Below, one piece after another: positions 20,500 to 32,600 of a stretch of 64,000 nt of DNA (position 1 is its first letter; each line of letters begins with the position of its first letter). This stretch comes from Microdochium bolleyi (Eukaryota > Ascomycota > Sordariomycetes > Xylariales > Microdochiaceae). The translations under genes and the position numbers were made by a program. The DNA lies in NCBI GenBank assembly GCA_001566295.1, contig KQ964265.1, forward strand, positions 372,001-436,000, in the 5' to 3' direction. The notes under the pieces were generated by a model. It was not told where the DNA came from. It saw only the letters and a list, made by a program, of their open reading frames with translations, and ran no database searches.

Positions 20500-22053
20500 T
20501 CAAGACCGCCGCCGCAACAGCCAGGCTCCCAGCCCTTTCCTCCAGGCCCACCAGCCAAGCCCGCCGGCCAGCGCGGTCCGGTACGCCAGGAACACGACGA
20601 TGGCGACGCTGATGCGCTCGTAGTAGCCCACCAGCAGCCGCGACACCGAGTCCCTGCGCGCCGGGTCCGCGCCGAGGCCCAGGCCGCTGATCCCGACGTC
20701 GTTCTTGCGGCAGCGCGGCGGCGGTCTCTTGTCGCTCGTGATTGCATTGTTGGCGTCGGCCGCCGGGAGACTGGTAGTCTCCGCGGCGCCGGGCACCGCA
20801 ACGCACGTGTCGTCCACCGCCGTGATATTACCCCCGGCACCACCGCCACCTTCACCACTCCTTGCCGCCGCCGCCGTCGGGGGCACCTCCCGCGCCCAAG
20901 TCCCGGCACTCAGATCCCCGGCGTTGCCCTTCCGCAGGCCCCTCGTGAGCAGCCACACGAGGAGCCTGAGATCCGGCACGGTGAACGTCGGGTACAGCCA
21001 CAGCCGCACAGCGTTGTACGGCGGGAGCATGTCCAGGAAATCCGCCATGACGCCCAGCGTCAGGCCCCACAGCAGCAGATCAGCCTGGTACGCCAGCCCG
21101 GCCTTCTTCGCGGGGGGTGTGATGCCCAGCGCGCCCTCGAGGAAGCTCTGCACCCGCGTCTCCCCCGCCGCGGCCGACGGGACGAACCCCGGGATGCTGG
21201 ACGCGTGTACGCTTTCCGACGGGCACAGCCTGATCGCGCTGAAGCACATCCGCCCGATCATCCCGCGGAGCAGCCACCGCGCGGGGACGGCAGCGACGCC
21301 GCCCAACCCGACCGTCATGCGCCCGGAGGTGTCGACGTACTCGCGCGTGCGCAGGGCCGGGTTGAGCAGCGCGCGCAAGGGCACCCAGTGCGCCGAGGCG
21401 ACCTCTGTGGGCTGCGGCCTCGCCCGCGGGACGTCCGGCGCCGTGAGGAGGAAGATGTACGGGCAGAGCACCATGAGCGGGGAGGAGCCCCAGGTCTGCG
21501 CGACGACGCGCTCGGGAAGGGAGCCCGCGAGGAGACAGCCGGAGGTTGAGGAGGAGGCAGGGTCGATGTCGAGCCCGACCTCCTCGCGCGCCTCGCGGAT
21601 CGCGGCGGCGAGGTCGCTCGCGTCGGTCGGGTCGCGCTTCCCACCGGGCAGGGCGACGTGCCCGGACCAGCGGTCGCCAGCCTGCGAGGCGCGCTTGATG
21701 AACAGGACCTCCGGGTCGCCCTGGTGGACCCATTCCTGGGCGAAGAAGTCGGCGAGGGAGGTTGGGGGGTTGTCTTTATGGTCGTGCAGGGTGCTGTCCT
21801 CTGAAGAGGGTGTCACGGTGCCGGGTGTGTCCTGGGGTTCTGCCGGTACATCTGGCGATGTTGATGTTGATGAAGAAGATGACGGCGGCGGTGGCACGGG
21901 ACTGAACGCCGGCCGCACGCGGATGATGATGGCAACGCTCGCCCGCTTCCTGCACCCCTCGGGTGTCGGGACGTGCGGGGACGGGTTGGCGACGAGGAAG
22001 TCGAGCGCCCGGTGCAGGGCGCGGACGACCTGTCCAGACTCGTTGGCGACCAT
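20500..22053 (-). CDS. Nudix hydrolase (CoA-diphosphatase-like) with hydrophobic C-terminal region
   Basis: Single exon of 517 aa from the ATG at 22053. The frame is open a further 330 bases upstream, but that part looks like 5' UTR. The Nudix box at about residues 150-175 reads PGGKRDPTDASDLAAAIREA followed by REEVGLDI, with Asp in place of the first Glu, as is common in the Pcd1/NUDT7 CoA diphosphatase group. The preceding LFIKRASQAGDRWSGHVA fits the same group. By family it would cleave CoA or a similar nucleotide diphosphate. Unlike the compact peroxisomal enzymes, about 200 residues follow, with hydrophobic stretches (LWGLTLGVMADFLDML; LLVWLLTRG; ISVAIVVFLAYRTALAGGLG), suggesting membrane association. 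Substrate and location are inference. Confidence 0.82.
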   Translation of the reverse strand: MVANESGQVVRALHRALDFLVANPSPHVPTPEGCRKRASVAIIIRVRPAFSPVPPPPSSSSSTSTSPDVPAEPQDTPGTVTPSSEDSTLHDHKDNPPTSLADFFAQEWVHQGDPEVLFIKRASQAGDRWSGHVALPGGKRDPTDASDLAAAIREAREEVGLDIDPASSSTSGCLLAGSLPERVVAQTWGSSPLMVLCPYIFLLTAPDVPRARPQPTEVASAHWVPLRALLNPALRTREYVDTSGRMTVGLGGVAAVPARWLLRGMIGRMCFSAIRLCPSESVHASSIPGFVPSAAAGETRVQSFLEGALGITPPAKKAGLAYQADLLLWGLTLGVMADFLDMLPPYNAVRLWLYPTFTVPDLRLLVWLLTRGLRKGNAGDLSAGTWAREVPPTAAAARSGEGGGGAGGNITAVDDTCVAVPGAAETTSLPAADANNAITSDKRPPPRCRKNDVGISGLGLGADPARRDSVSRLLVGYYERISVAIVVFLAYRTALAGGLGWWAWRKGLGAWLLRRRS

Positions 22054-22902
22054 GGCCGATGCCCGGCGGCGGCGGTGAGATGAGTCGGTTCCTGGAGCTC
22101 GGCTCCTCCCGAGGTTACTCTGTACAATCCAAACGCTTGTGAGCACAGGCGCAGAAAAGAAGTCTGTGATGGGACTTGATGAAAAGCAAGCAGCAGCGCT
22201 TAGAAGCAGAGAACTCGCAAGGGAATGTCTATGTCTACAACGAAGGCTGTGCGGTGAGCACTTCTCTAAATGGTATAAGACAGGAAGCAGGAGGCTAAAG
22301 TTGAAGGTTGACGTTGAAGTGAGCCCACTATTTAAAGTGACAGGTGCCAATGCAACCCGACGTCCTGCGCCGAGGCACCACACGGCACAACGATCTCAAT
22401 TGGCTGGGAGCGAAGCTGACCCCCTGACCGCGGTAGGGGAGACCCCAAAAACATGACAAGGAATGATTCGAGGTAAGAATGAAGAAGACTGGAGTGGATA
22501 GTAAGAGCTGTTCAAGACTGTAGGGTCCAGTCCTGCCCGCTTCGCAAACCTCGGTTCAATTCATAAGCGTAGGGTACCTTTATTCGTGACCTACTCACAA
22601 CAGTGCTTGTCACTAAGGTTGACGATGCCAACGACGCTCATGAACGATCAAAATATTGGCTGTATATCAATGCCCGAAAGAAATTTTACTCTAATGCTGC
22701 TTTCCCGACCTTGCTCGCCTGTCGCGAAGGGTATTTACAAATCAGGCCCGTTCCATGTTCAGATGCTATCAACCCAATAGAAATCCAACTCGGGTCACAC
22801 AACAGCGACTCGCTACTTCACCCAACCCCACGCCATGCAGCTCTAATGCAAAACGGGGACATTGCCAGCCCCCATGCTTTGAGAAAAAGAAGCCACAGCC
22901 CT
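22054..22902. other. Intergenic, upstream of the Nudix gene
   Basis: It holds the presumed promoter/5' UTR of the Nudix gene and the 3' flank of the metalloprotease. The Nudix frame stays open to 22383 without a conserved domain. No RNA gene confirmed. Confidence 0.5.
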
Positions 22903-23826
22903 CTACCACATGATCTCGCGGATGTTGCGGAACAGGTTGTGCATGCGGTTCTCCTGGCCCTCGGTGAACTCCTCGTAGCAGGTATCGTACGAGTAGTCCA
23001 TATAGTTGTGGATGGAGTCGACGCCGGGCGATGACGGGCATGAGTCCTGGCCGACGGGGCAGCCCGAAGTGACCTTGGACTGGGCCGGGGTATCGGCGAC
23101 GAGGTCACCGGGGGCGGAGCAGTCCTGGTCCTGGAAGACGTGGAAGAGACCGAACCAGTGGCCGACCTCGTGGATAGCGGTGCCGCCGAGATTGTAGTTG
23201 CGGAGGCGGCCACCGGGGAGGGAGTTGCCGTCAACGTGGCAGCCGTCGAGCCACTTCTCAGACTCGGGACGGTCCGAGTCGGGGAAGGAGCAGATGCCGA
23301 GCAGCTCTGGGGTGGTGTCGTAGAACCAGACGTGGAGGTCCTTGTAGCTTCCGACACGGGTCTGCTTCCAGTAGGCCTCGAGGGCCTTGTTGCGGGAGCC
23401 CTCGACACCCTGCTTGCCAGTGTAGGTGAAGTCGGAGATGCGGTCGTCGGCAATGCGACTGGCATTCTTGAGGACGAACTGGATGTTGTTGGGGGCGTAG
23501 GCCGTGTTCATGGCGTCGAGCTGCTTGCGCATCTGCTCGACTGACATGTAGCTGGACGAGGCGTTGCGGGGGACGGCGGCGTGGAAGTAGGTGTCGATCT
23601 GGATGGGGCGGGTGCAGGAGCTGAGGCCGGCACGGCTGAATGTGCTGTCCTGGTTGGCCATACGGGCGACGTTGTCGTAGACGTGCTTGGGAGCCTCGGC
23701 GGCGCAGCCACGACCGATGTCGGGGGCATCACGCCTCTGGATGGGCTGGGGCACTGGGAAGTCGTAGTGGGCAGCGGCCAGGGGCGCCAGCGCGACGGCG
23801 GCCGCGGCGATGTTGAGAATCTGCAT
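22903..23826 (-). CDS. Secreted M43 (pappalysin-like) zinc metalloprotease
   Basis: Single exon of 307 aa. It has a signal peptide (MQILNIAAAAVALAPLAAAH) and a short propeptide-like region ending near the dibasic QRRDAP. The metzincin zinc site is H219-E-V-G-H223-W-F-G-L-F-H229 and the Met-turn is NYMDYSYD with Met276. Paired cysteines (C181 and C197; C236 and C256; C263) fit the disulfides of fungal M43B MEP1-type proteases. Length and layout are normal for the family. It is an extracellular endopeptidase; in pathogenic and saprotrophic fungi such enzymes digest host or environmental protein. No intron, start unambiguous. Confidence 0.93.
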   Translation of the reverse strand: MQILNIAAAAVALAPLAAAHYDFPVPQPIQRRDAPDIGRGCAAEAPKHVYDNVARMANQDSTFSRAGLSSCTRPIQIDTYFHAAVPRNASSSYMSVEQMRKQLDAMNTAYAPNNIQFVLKNASRIADDRISDFTYTGKQGVEGSRNKALEAYWKQTRVGSYKDLHVWFYDTTPELLGICSFPDSDRPESEKWLDGCHVDGNSLPGGRLRNYNLGGTAIHEVGHWFGLFHVFQDQDCSAPGDLVADTPAQSKVTSGCPVGQDSCPSSPGVDSIHNYMDYSYDTCYEEFTEGQENRMHNLFRNIREIMW

Positions 23827-26468
23827 TGTTTGCTGTGTGCGTGTTGTCTGCTTGGTCGGAGGTGGACGATGCTATGCTGATGCTGATGCTGGAAATGGGC
23901 AGACTGTGCAAGCGTAGTATGTGATGCAAGATGGGAGAAGAAGCAGACGAGATGGAATGACGAGAAGAGCGAGAGAGGCGATAGCAGCGGCGAGGGCTGA
24001 AGCAGCCGGGAGGACGAGATTAATCAGGGCGCGGGAGCGAGCGAGCAGGCGATGGATCGGGGCAGGGCAGGGCAGGCAGGCACCGGGCCCCGGTTGTCTG
24101 GGGGCGGGCGGCCAGTCAGAGGCGGCGCTGCGGCTGGGCTGGGCCGCTGGGCTGAGCATGGGCCCGTCTCGGCTGGGTCGCGCTCGCTCGATGGAGTCGC
24201 CGCACTTGCACTTGCACTTGCACTTGCAGCGCCAGCACAGCCGCACGACCTGTCAGCGCTAGCAAGAACCGGCACGACTATGCTCCTTTCCACCACCTCC
24301 CTGTCCGCCGTGGCGATGGGATCCTCAGCCGCAGATCACGCGCGGGTTTGTGCTTGAACACCTGCTGCAATTCTGCCATCTTGCGACTCTGCGATTCTGC
24401 GATCATCCAGTCGCGTCCCAGCCGCTGCAGCATACACTCTCTGTTCTGGCGGCCTCAGGCAGGCAGACCCTGCCACACCTCGCATGCTGCCTGCCCGTCT
24501 CAGACGGCGAGCTGAAATCTCCGTGGCACGGGAGGGCGCTTGATTGGCTGACACGCACGGGGGCGCCCACGAGCCAGATGCTAGGCCACATCGGGTGCTC
24601 GGCAAGGGGCGTTCTGGCGTGTTTGAGCTTTGTGCAACAACGCCTGCTTGACGACGTCGTCAACTGTTCAAAGGTTTTCCCAACAGAGTCAATCGTGACA
24701 TGGTGAAAGGTCGTGACGATACACAGACATGCAGTGTTGCACGTTGCATGCTGTGGCCTCGTCGCTCACTGCAGTGTTGCCGGCACGGTGATCAGCACTG
24801 TAGGGGGTTATTAATAGGTACCCTACTTTTACATGGTGCTGACAGTGCCACCACTGGCCTCCAGCCCCGCCCCCAGCCCTGCCAATGGTCCCCAGTGGCC
24901 GCCCTCTCAGAGTCGCGACACCACCACGGCAGTCCGGCACACCGAGTCCGCTGCTGTCTGGCGGCCTGAGGCAGATCCGTGCCTTAGGATCATCAACACC
25001 CCACACTTTCTTCCATCTCCTAGGCTCCCCAAATTCGAGATGGCATGGCCTCTGAGACTCCGATGGAGACTTGTCATCTGTCAAACACATCACTGAACGC
25101 AACAGTACATCTGTCACACAGCCAGCGCATGTGCAGCACCAAGCACACGCCACTCCCTGTATCCGCACATGGTGCGACCCGCAACAATTTTGTGAAGCCC
25201 GCGGACGTTGTGTTCATCCATCAGTCGTGCCTACCAGCAGTCCAGACCTACATCTTCGCACAAGCATGGTGCACGGGATTCAACTTGTGGCAGCCAGCTC
25301 CGCGTCGAACAGCTCGTCCACACCCCTGGCCCTTTTCATGCTTGGCGCTGCAGGGCCAATGTCGCCCACGAAAGCTTCATGAACTTGGTTGGCAGGCGAG
25401 GCAGGCACCCTCGACACATTCAATTCGCTGGCAGCGCAGGCATCTCCTCATTGCATGCCTGGCCCGTGTTCTCGTGATACCACTTGTGGCAGGTTCCGAT
25501 CTCGCAACGTTCTGCCACAAGAGAGGCTTCTGTTGATACTTTGAGGAAGATGAGTAGTTCCAACAAAGTTCGCTGCGGGCACGCGTCTGCAGCTGTCCAA
25601 CGCTGTGCCCCGTGTTGTGGCGAACAGGGTGAGACCCTGTGAAGGATCACGTTCGCGAGAGCAGCTCGAGGCCCAGAGATCTGCTGATCTGGAAATGAGA
25701 GCAAGCAAATCAGCACCTTGGCTGCGAAAGTCAGCATTCCTCGAATCTTGCAAGCACGCTGAGCTAATGGCAAGTGTTGGGGCTGAAAAGGTGAGTAGCC
25801 TCGGCCTTTTGTCGTTGCAAGTATCAAGTTTCTCCCATACGACATCCCATGATGTCGAGATCTCAGTGTGGCGTCGGGATGATCCGACGCCTCCCAGGTC
25901 AAGCGAACTCTGCAAGGCTCTCTTCGCCAACGCCAAGAGGCGCCGCCGGCGTTGATGTTCAAGGTTGCCACCGAGGCCGGACGGGACTCTCCAAGCAGTG
26001 GGCCGACGGGAACGTTTAACCGCAAGCCACGCCCGCCAGAAAGGCAGCCACCTTGCCCGGGCATAGACAAACACCCGACTGGGCCTCTGCTTCACATGTT
26101 TATTGGCCTGGCCTTACGAATTTGACTACAAGTGAACCACGGAAAGTATGATCGATTGGCTCTTCTCGCACCTCGCTCCAGATCGACTTCCCCACACTCC
26201 ACCCACATCCTCCGCAAAGCCCTGGCACCCTCACAAGCTCCGAAGCAGGAGCTGCCCACGGCTTGCCCCCATGGGGAAGTCCCGGCCTGGTGGCTCGACA
26301 CCTGTGATCGCCGACCGTATAAAGTGACGCCGTGCCACTCCTCGCGCGACTGGGCCCGTGAACCATTCTTGACCCGACCTTGCGTGACAACGTCATCCTC
26401 TTCCGTGTGTCCATTCCGCTCAACCAGGCGACCATCTCACCAGAAAGGCTCCGTCGGGTTCGGTCAGT
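23827..26468. other. Gene-poor divergent region between metalloprotease and MFS permease
   Basis: 2.6 kb with promoters for both flanking genes. From 23830 to 24040 the plus strand is purine-rich; a hexanucleotide repeat is at 24203-24226. Two overlapping minus-strand frames at 25420-26095 reach about 215 codons but share DNA, lack domain signals and look like chance ORFs; the plus-strand frame 24350-24706 is likewise unconvincing. A spliced small gene or a noncoding RNA cannot be excluded. Confidence 0.5.
24203..24226 (+). repeat. CACTTG hexanucleotide repeat, 4 copies
   Basis: Four perfect tandem CACTTG units about 375 bases upstream of the metalloprotease start. Each unit is also a CANNTG-type element. 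It may simply be a short microsatellite. Confidence 0.8.
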
Positions 26469-28280
26469 ATGGCTGACGCAAAGACCTCCCCCCCGCCAGG
26501 TGACGACCACCATACCGTCAGGCTCGATGACAAGGCAGCCTCCATCTCCTCCAGCCATGATGGCAGTCACGACCTACCCCCCGCCGTTGACGCCGCCCTC
26601 GAGAAGCGCGTGCTCCGGAAGGTCGACCTGCGCATGCTGCCCATGCTCGGCGCGCTGTACACCATCGCCATGATCGACCGGAGCAACATTTCCGTCGCCC
26701 GCATCTCGGGCCTCGACGAGGACGTCGGCCTCGCCCAGGCCAACAGGGCCTCCATTGCGCTGCTCGTGTTCTTCATCGGCTACATGTTATTCGAACTGCC
26801 GTCGAATATGATCATCCATCGTGTCGGCGCGGCGAACTGGATCGCGTTTATCGTATTCTCATGGGGCCTTGTCACGATCGGGATCGGCTTCTTGAATGAT
26901 TGGATTAGTCTGGCGGTGCTACGGGCCATACTCGGGGCGTTCGAAGCCGGGTTCTATCCGGGGTGAGTCTCTTGGACTCTCAGCAAAGTTTCTCGCCAAA
27001 CTAACACAATCATCAGTTGCATATACTTGATCTCGAGTTGGTACAGAAGATACGAGGTATGCTCATCATCCACAACACAAGCCTCCTCAACATCACCCGC
27101 AACAACTGACCATGTGCTTTTCGTCCCCATCTTCCAGGTCCAGAAGCGGATGGCCGTCTTCTTCATGACCGGCTCCGCTCTGTCCGCGTTCGCCAACATC
27201 CTCGCCCTGGGCCTCGTCCAGATCTCCCGTGTCCACCACTACAAGGGGTGGCGCTGGATCTACATCATCGAGGGCGCGCTGACGTGCGTCCTCGCGATCG
27301 TGGCGTGGTTCGTCGTCGTCGACTTCCCGGACTCGGAGCGCAACAAGTTCCTCACGGCCGAGGAGAAGGCCCTTATCCTCGCGCGCCTCGCGGCCGACCG
27401 TGGCGGCGTCGAGGAGGCCCGGGAGAAAGTCACCCTCAGGGTCATCGGGCAGACCCTCACCGACTGGAAGGTCTGGGCGTTCTCGCTGATGTACATGGCC
27501 GGTGCCGTCGGGTATGTCACCTTTGCGATTCTATATTGTTCCTCCCTTCCCACCACGCATACAGAGATCCTTGTTGACGGCTTCTAATGTAAAATTCAGG
27601 GTCTACGCCTTCCTCTTCTTCCTCCCCATCATCCTCCAGAACGGCATGGGCTTCACGCGGGAGCTCGCCTTCATCCTCTCGGCCCCGCCCGCGCTCTTCT
27701 CCGTCGTCGAGGCCCTCACCGTGTCCTGGCTCGCCGACAAGTACCGCCTGCGCGGGCCCTTTGTCATCTTCCAGGGGCTCGTGGGCATCGTGGGGCTCTG
27801 CATGACCGGGTTCCTGTCAGCGCCGGCGCCGCGGTACATCGGTACCTTCCTCGGCGAGGCCGGCGTCAACGGCTTGGTCGTGACGACGCTCGCGTGGCAG
27901 AGCAACAACCTCCGGGGTGACGCGAAGCGCGCGACCGCGACCGCGGTGATGATCACGCTGAGCGGGGTCGGGGGTATCTACTCGAGTTTGGTGTTCCGGC
28001 AGCAGGTCAGTTTTTCTATCTGTCCCGTTTCTCTCTCTATATATCGATACCAAAGACTTGTGCCCTGAGGGGGAAAGATTCCCTAACAGACTACTGACTC
28101 AAAGGCTTCCTGCAGGACGCGCCGAACTATCTTCCCGGCATCATGGCCGTTATGGCGATCTGCATCGCAGCCGTCGTCACGGCGTCTGTGTCGATCCTCG
28201 TGCTCCGGTGGGAGAACAAGCAAGCCGACGAGGGCAAGAGGGTCATTGACGGGATGGAGGGATACCGCTGGACAATCTAG
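26469..28280 (+). CDS. MFS permease, anion:cation symporter family (Tna1/Dal5-like)
   Basis: Five exons, 26469-26962, 27017-27056, 27138-27511, 27600-28005, 28116-28280, giving 492 aa with consistent phases. A polar leader precedes EKRVLRKVDLRMLPMLGALY and the signature MIDRSNISVARISGLDEDVG in loop 1, then FFIGYMLFELPSNMIIHRVG. GAFEAGFYPGCIYLISSWYR in helices 4-5 is the hallmark of nicotinate/allantoate/vitamin permeases (TNA1, DAL5, SEO1 group), as is GWRWIYIIEGALTCVLAIVA. It should import an organic anion with protons; the actual substrate is unknown. It is the second member of this family in the window and distinct in sequence from the one at 13950-15628. Confidence 0.9.
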
Positions 28281-29625
28281 AAAGGCTTATGCCCTTCTTT
28301 TTCTCTCTCTTTTTTGGATGGCCCCGGGTTGATGAGATTGGGCATAATGGAGCGATCCATCTCGCAGCAATTTCCTTCAACACGCAGAAATACCAATGAG
28401 CTCTAAATTCACCCACGAGGTCAATCTGTGAATAGCTCGAATAACCTACAAAGTTAATCAAGGAAAAGAGAACGCACTCAAATCAATGAATGGGTCCAAG
28501 GCAAAATTACGAAAAGATTGACTCCGGTTAAGCCAATTATTTACTATCTTAGCCGAACGATGCTCTTGCGGCAGCTCGGCAGCAGGAACACTAGTTCCTG
28601 CTGCGAACCTCGTGCTCCCTGGCTCCCTGGCTCCCCTCCCCTCAAGTAATCCCCCCCCCCCCTGCGCGGTGCTGCTTGTAAACATTCCGTCAAGGTCCAT
28701 CGAGCCAAATACGTGCTCCGTGTTGTGTACCCGAAGGAAAAGCCAGATGCGAGAGAACGGAGAACGTCCCAACAGCGGGCAGAGAAGGCTCAACAAGGGC
28801 TCGTCTCACGTTTTACGTGGCGACATCTCCACATGCCCGCTTTCCTGGACGTAGTTAATTGAGAGACGCTGTGTAGACTTTCCTTCTGCCCCTCGTGTTT
28901 TCCGAAACCCCGGCCGTTCGTCCGATACTGTCTACGTTTACTTGTACGGGGCAGAAACAAGGTGAACGGGAAACCTGAATATAAAGTCCGCTGTTTCTTG
29001 CCTGGCTCTTTGGTTGCCTCATGTTATTATATTTCATTCAGGTTTCTATTTTTATTCATTCATCTCCTTTTCTCTCTTGATGCGCTTTCGCTTTGTGTTG
29101 CTCCTTCTCTTGAAGGGTTACAATTCTCGGAAGAACGATGTTATTTATCTATGAGCGCGTTTGTTTTCATACTAGTCAGATATAGATCTGTTAGTACCTC
29201 TCTCTCCTTTTCTCTCAGAAGGAAGGGTGGACAACCGCCAGGGCCACCAGTCAAATCACATTAGCGTAGACCACCATGGCTGTCGATGGCCAGGTGACCG
29301 TCTTAACATGAACCGAGCCATTTGCGGAACCATCGCCTGGGCCGAGGATTACGGGATACATACGCTAGGGGTCAAAGAGCAGTGGGAAAACATCCCACGT
29401 CGAAGATGTCTCAAAAGTAGAAACAATATTACGTCTGTATGCTCGGTTCTGCCATTTTGATACAAATTACACTATGCGGAAACCAAAAGGAAGGAGGACC
29501 AGAACCCCGTCTGAACGCGCAAGAAACTCCTGTTGTTTTTGCAGATTTGCTTCTTGCAGAGAAACACCCCCCTGCTCCAGTGCCTGCGGCACTCGTTTGA
29601 CCTCCGGAAACTACCAATTCGACAC
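28281..29625. other. Intergenic: 3' flanks of MFS permease and SPT5
   Basis: 1.3 kb between two convergent 3' ends, AT-richer than average at 28380-28560 and 28980-29200. It has a 12-base C run at 28651. No gene seen. Confidence 0.5.
28651..28662 (+). repeat. Homopolymer run of 12 C
   Basis: Twelve C bases between AAGTAAT and TGCGCGG, preceded by a short CTCCCTGG repeat. It is unstable in replication and prone to sequencing length errors. Confidence 0.85.
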
Positions 29626-32600
29626 CTAGTCATCATCCGTGTACCTCGGACCAGCAGGCGTCTCGGCATGGAACGCACCAGGCGTCGGCGCGCCGTAGTA
29701 TCCTCCAGCGGCAGGCGTGGGCGCATCGGCAGCTGGAGTCGGCGCAGAGTCGGCACCCCAGCCGCCCTGCCAGCCACCGCCAGGTGTGGGCGCGTTCAAA
29801 GCAGCACCAGGAGTGGGCGCGCCAAAGTCGCCGCCGGGTGTGGGCGCGTCCATGGCACCCGGTGTGGGAGCTCCGAGGAAAGCGCCGGGGGTAGGTGCAT
29901 CATACGCGCCTGAAGATGCACCGCTGTCGCGCGGGGTGAAGCCCCAAGTGTCGTTACCACTTGCGCCTGGCGTGGCGGCAGATGCTCCGTATGGCGTCTT
30001 AGACCCGCCCCATGCATCACTACTGCCACCGCTGTAGGCGGGTGTTCTAGACCCGACTCCGAAGTGGTCACCGGGTGCCGGGGTCTTTGCGCCAGACTGC
30101 CATGCTGGCGTGCGGTTTCCTGATCCGTAGGACGTCCTGCTTCCATCATAAGGGTTGACCGTCCGCGAGCCGTCAGCCCAGGCTGGTGTCCGGCCTCCGT
30201 CGCCGCCCTTGTTCCAAGCCGGAGTACGACTGCCACCACCTGATGGTGTCTTCCACGCCGGTGTCCTCGCGGCCCCAGCTCCCATGGGGGTCCGGCCGCC
30301 GCCGTTCTGCCAGTCTGGCGCGCGGTTGGCCTGGCCGGGCGGGCCCATACCACCAGGTCGCCGACTATCGTAGTTCTTGACTTCCCGTCCAGTAAATGTG
30401 TCGCGAACTGTGATGTCGGTCTTGGGGACGTTGATGATCTTGCTCTTGGTGTGCAGCTCGACACGGGCGTGGGTGTCTGTAGTATCCTTGACACGACCTA
30501 GCAAGCCCTTCCAGCCTCCTCTACGTATCGTCACGGTCTGTCCAATCAACTTGTCGCGGCCGATCATGACCTTTGGCGGTGGCATGTTGCCCTTACTGCC
30601 GTGAAGCTTCATCGCAGGGTTCATCGATGATAGATCAGGCCCCGAGGCGGCGTTCACGCGACCACCCTTGGCAGAGATGGTCGCGACGTTGCTCGTGCGA
30701 GAGACAAAGATACCGGCGTTCTCGTTTGTCGCGTGTGTGTGGCAAAAGACGAATGTACGGTGGATGTGCAGGATTTTGCCTTGCCGTCCCATGCCACCAG
30801 ACTCCTTGACGACATCATCGGGCCGAATCTCAGAGCCGTTGCGGTCTGCGGCGACAGCCAGCTTCCGCCGCGGCAGCTTGTTAGCGATCTGGGAGGGTGT
30901 GACCTGGCGAGTATCGCCGTTCTGGTCCAGCACAACGAGAGACTCGCGGTCGACCTTGACAATACATCCAACTGTTGTGGGATCGAGCTGCACCAGATCC
31001 AGCAGAGCGAACTGGCCGAGGGAACCTTGACCACCGATGTCGCTAGCCTCACGCAGATCCTTGCTGAAGACCGTGATCTCGGTGGTGGTCTGATCCGTCA
31101 AGAGTGTGACACGGTCTTCCGAGATCTTGACGACCATACCAACTTCGTCGCGGTACTTGCTGCCACCAATGACCTTGACGTGGTCACCGATCCGGAAACG
31201 CTTCCTCAAGCCCTTGGTAGGCACCTCGATCACCTGGCCCCTCAGGTCGCCCTCGCTGACCTCCATGGTCACAATATCTGCTTGGACATTAGTGGCTTTG
31301 CCAACGACGCCCTTCTGCTCGCCCTCGTACACCTCCACAACATCGCCTGGCAGGTAGGTGACATTGGAAGTGCTCTCTTTGAGGCTGGCGGCGATAGACT
31401 TCAGATCGATGTTCTCAGCGCCATCCTGGCCCTCTGACGCGAATCTCTGGATCTCCTCGAGAGTTGGATTGACATCCTTGATGGTTAGCAGCTGGATCTT
31501 GATGTCCTTGACCTGGTAACCGTTCTCGAAGTCGTCTCCCATGTAGGACCAGTTTCCGGTGACGGCATTACCCGTCAGGAAGCGGGGGTTGCGTTTGCGC
31601 GCTTCAGCCTCGCTGAACAGGCGTTGGGGTGGGCGCGGCCCGACTACGGGGCGTTTCCGCTTCTTGTCATCCAACATGTTCGCGGGCGTATCGTCCCTCA
31701 CGCCGTAGTCGAGTCTGGGGATGAACCGGACACGAGCTTCGAGGCCATTCTCGGTGACATCCATAACCTGTGCTAGGTCACCAGCGTTCTTCGGGGGCCT
31801 CTTGAGGCGGACCCAGGTGCCGGGCTCGAGCGAGGGTGTCTTCTGCACACGGAGCAGATCGGGCATCTCCTTGATGTCTACGAGAAGGAGCTTCGTGCGG
31901 GGGTAGACGTTGAGCATGCCCTCGAGCGCCTTCAGAATATCAGTCTGGCGCTGAGCTTCGACGTAGATCAGGCCCTTCATGACCGAGTTGGGACCACCGC
32001 GCTCGAAGGCTGCGGTGATGCCAAGCTCGTCCTTGGTGCCCATCTTCTCCTCCATCTTCTTGATGATGTTGAAGACGACTTCTCGCTCCTTGCCCTCCTT
32101 ACAGCGGACACCCCAAATGCTCGGGTCGTCCACGCTGGGCAGCAGCAGCCGCTGGGGAACGATGTTCGCCTCGGCCATGCCGCCCTCGCGACGGCGGTTG
32201 CCGTACTTGCGCTGGAACTCGTTGGCCTCAGCCTCGATCTCCTCGGCGGTGATGGCGCTTCGCTGCATGTCGAGCTGTCTGTGTCGCCGATCGTCATCGA
32301 AGCGCCCCTGCTCGGCGAGCTCAGGCTCATCGTTCTCGATGAAGCCCTCGGCTTCCTCGGCGGCCTCGTCCTCATCTTCGCCCTCGTCCTCATCGTCGAC
32401 TTCGGCTTCGATATCGAAGAAGGCTGCGCGCTTGTCTCTGCGGCGCTTGCGTCGGTGACCCTATAGAGAATGACGTGTCAGAATTGCTGTCGAGGTGCAG
32501 GCGAGTGCCCGTGCTAGTTGAGTGAGAGCGTGCGCAGCAGGCGCAACCACGAATGACGTACCTGGACTTCCTCCTCCTCCTCATCCTCTTCCTCTTCATC

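Noticed and set aside
20389..22078. 386- and 457-codon plus-strand ORFs
   Set aside because: Both overlap the Nudix gene on the other strand and have Arg/Pro/Ala-rich shadow composition.
25420..26095. Two overlapping minus-strand ORFs of about 215 codons
   Set aside because: They share the same DNA in different frames, neither has a recognisable motif, and both can arise by chance at this GC content.
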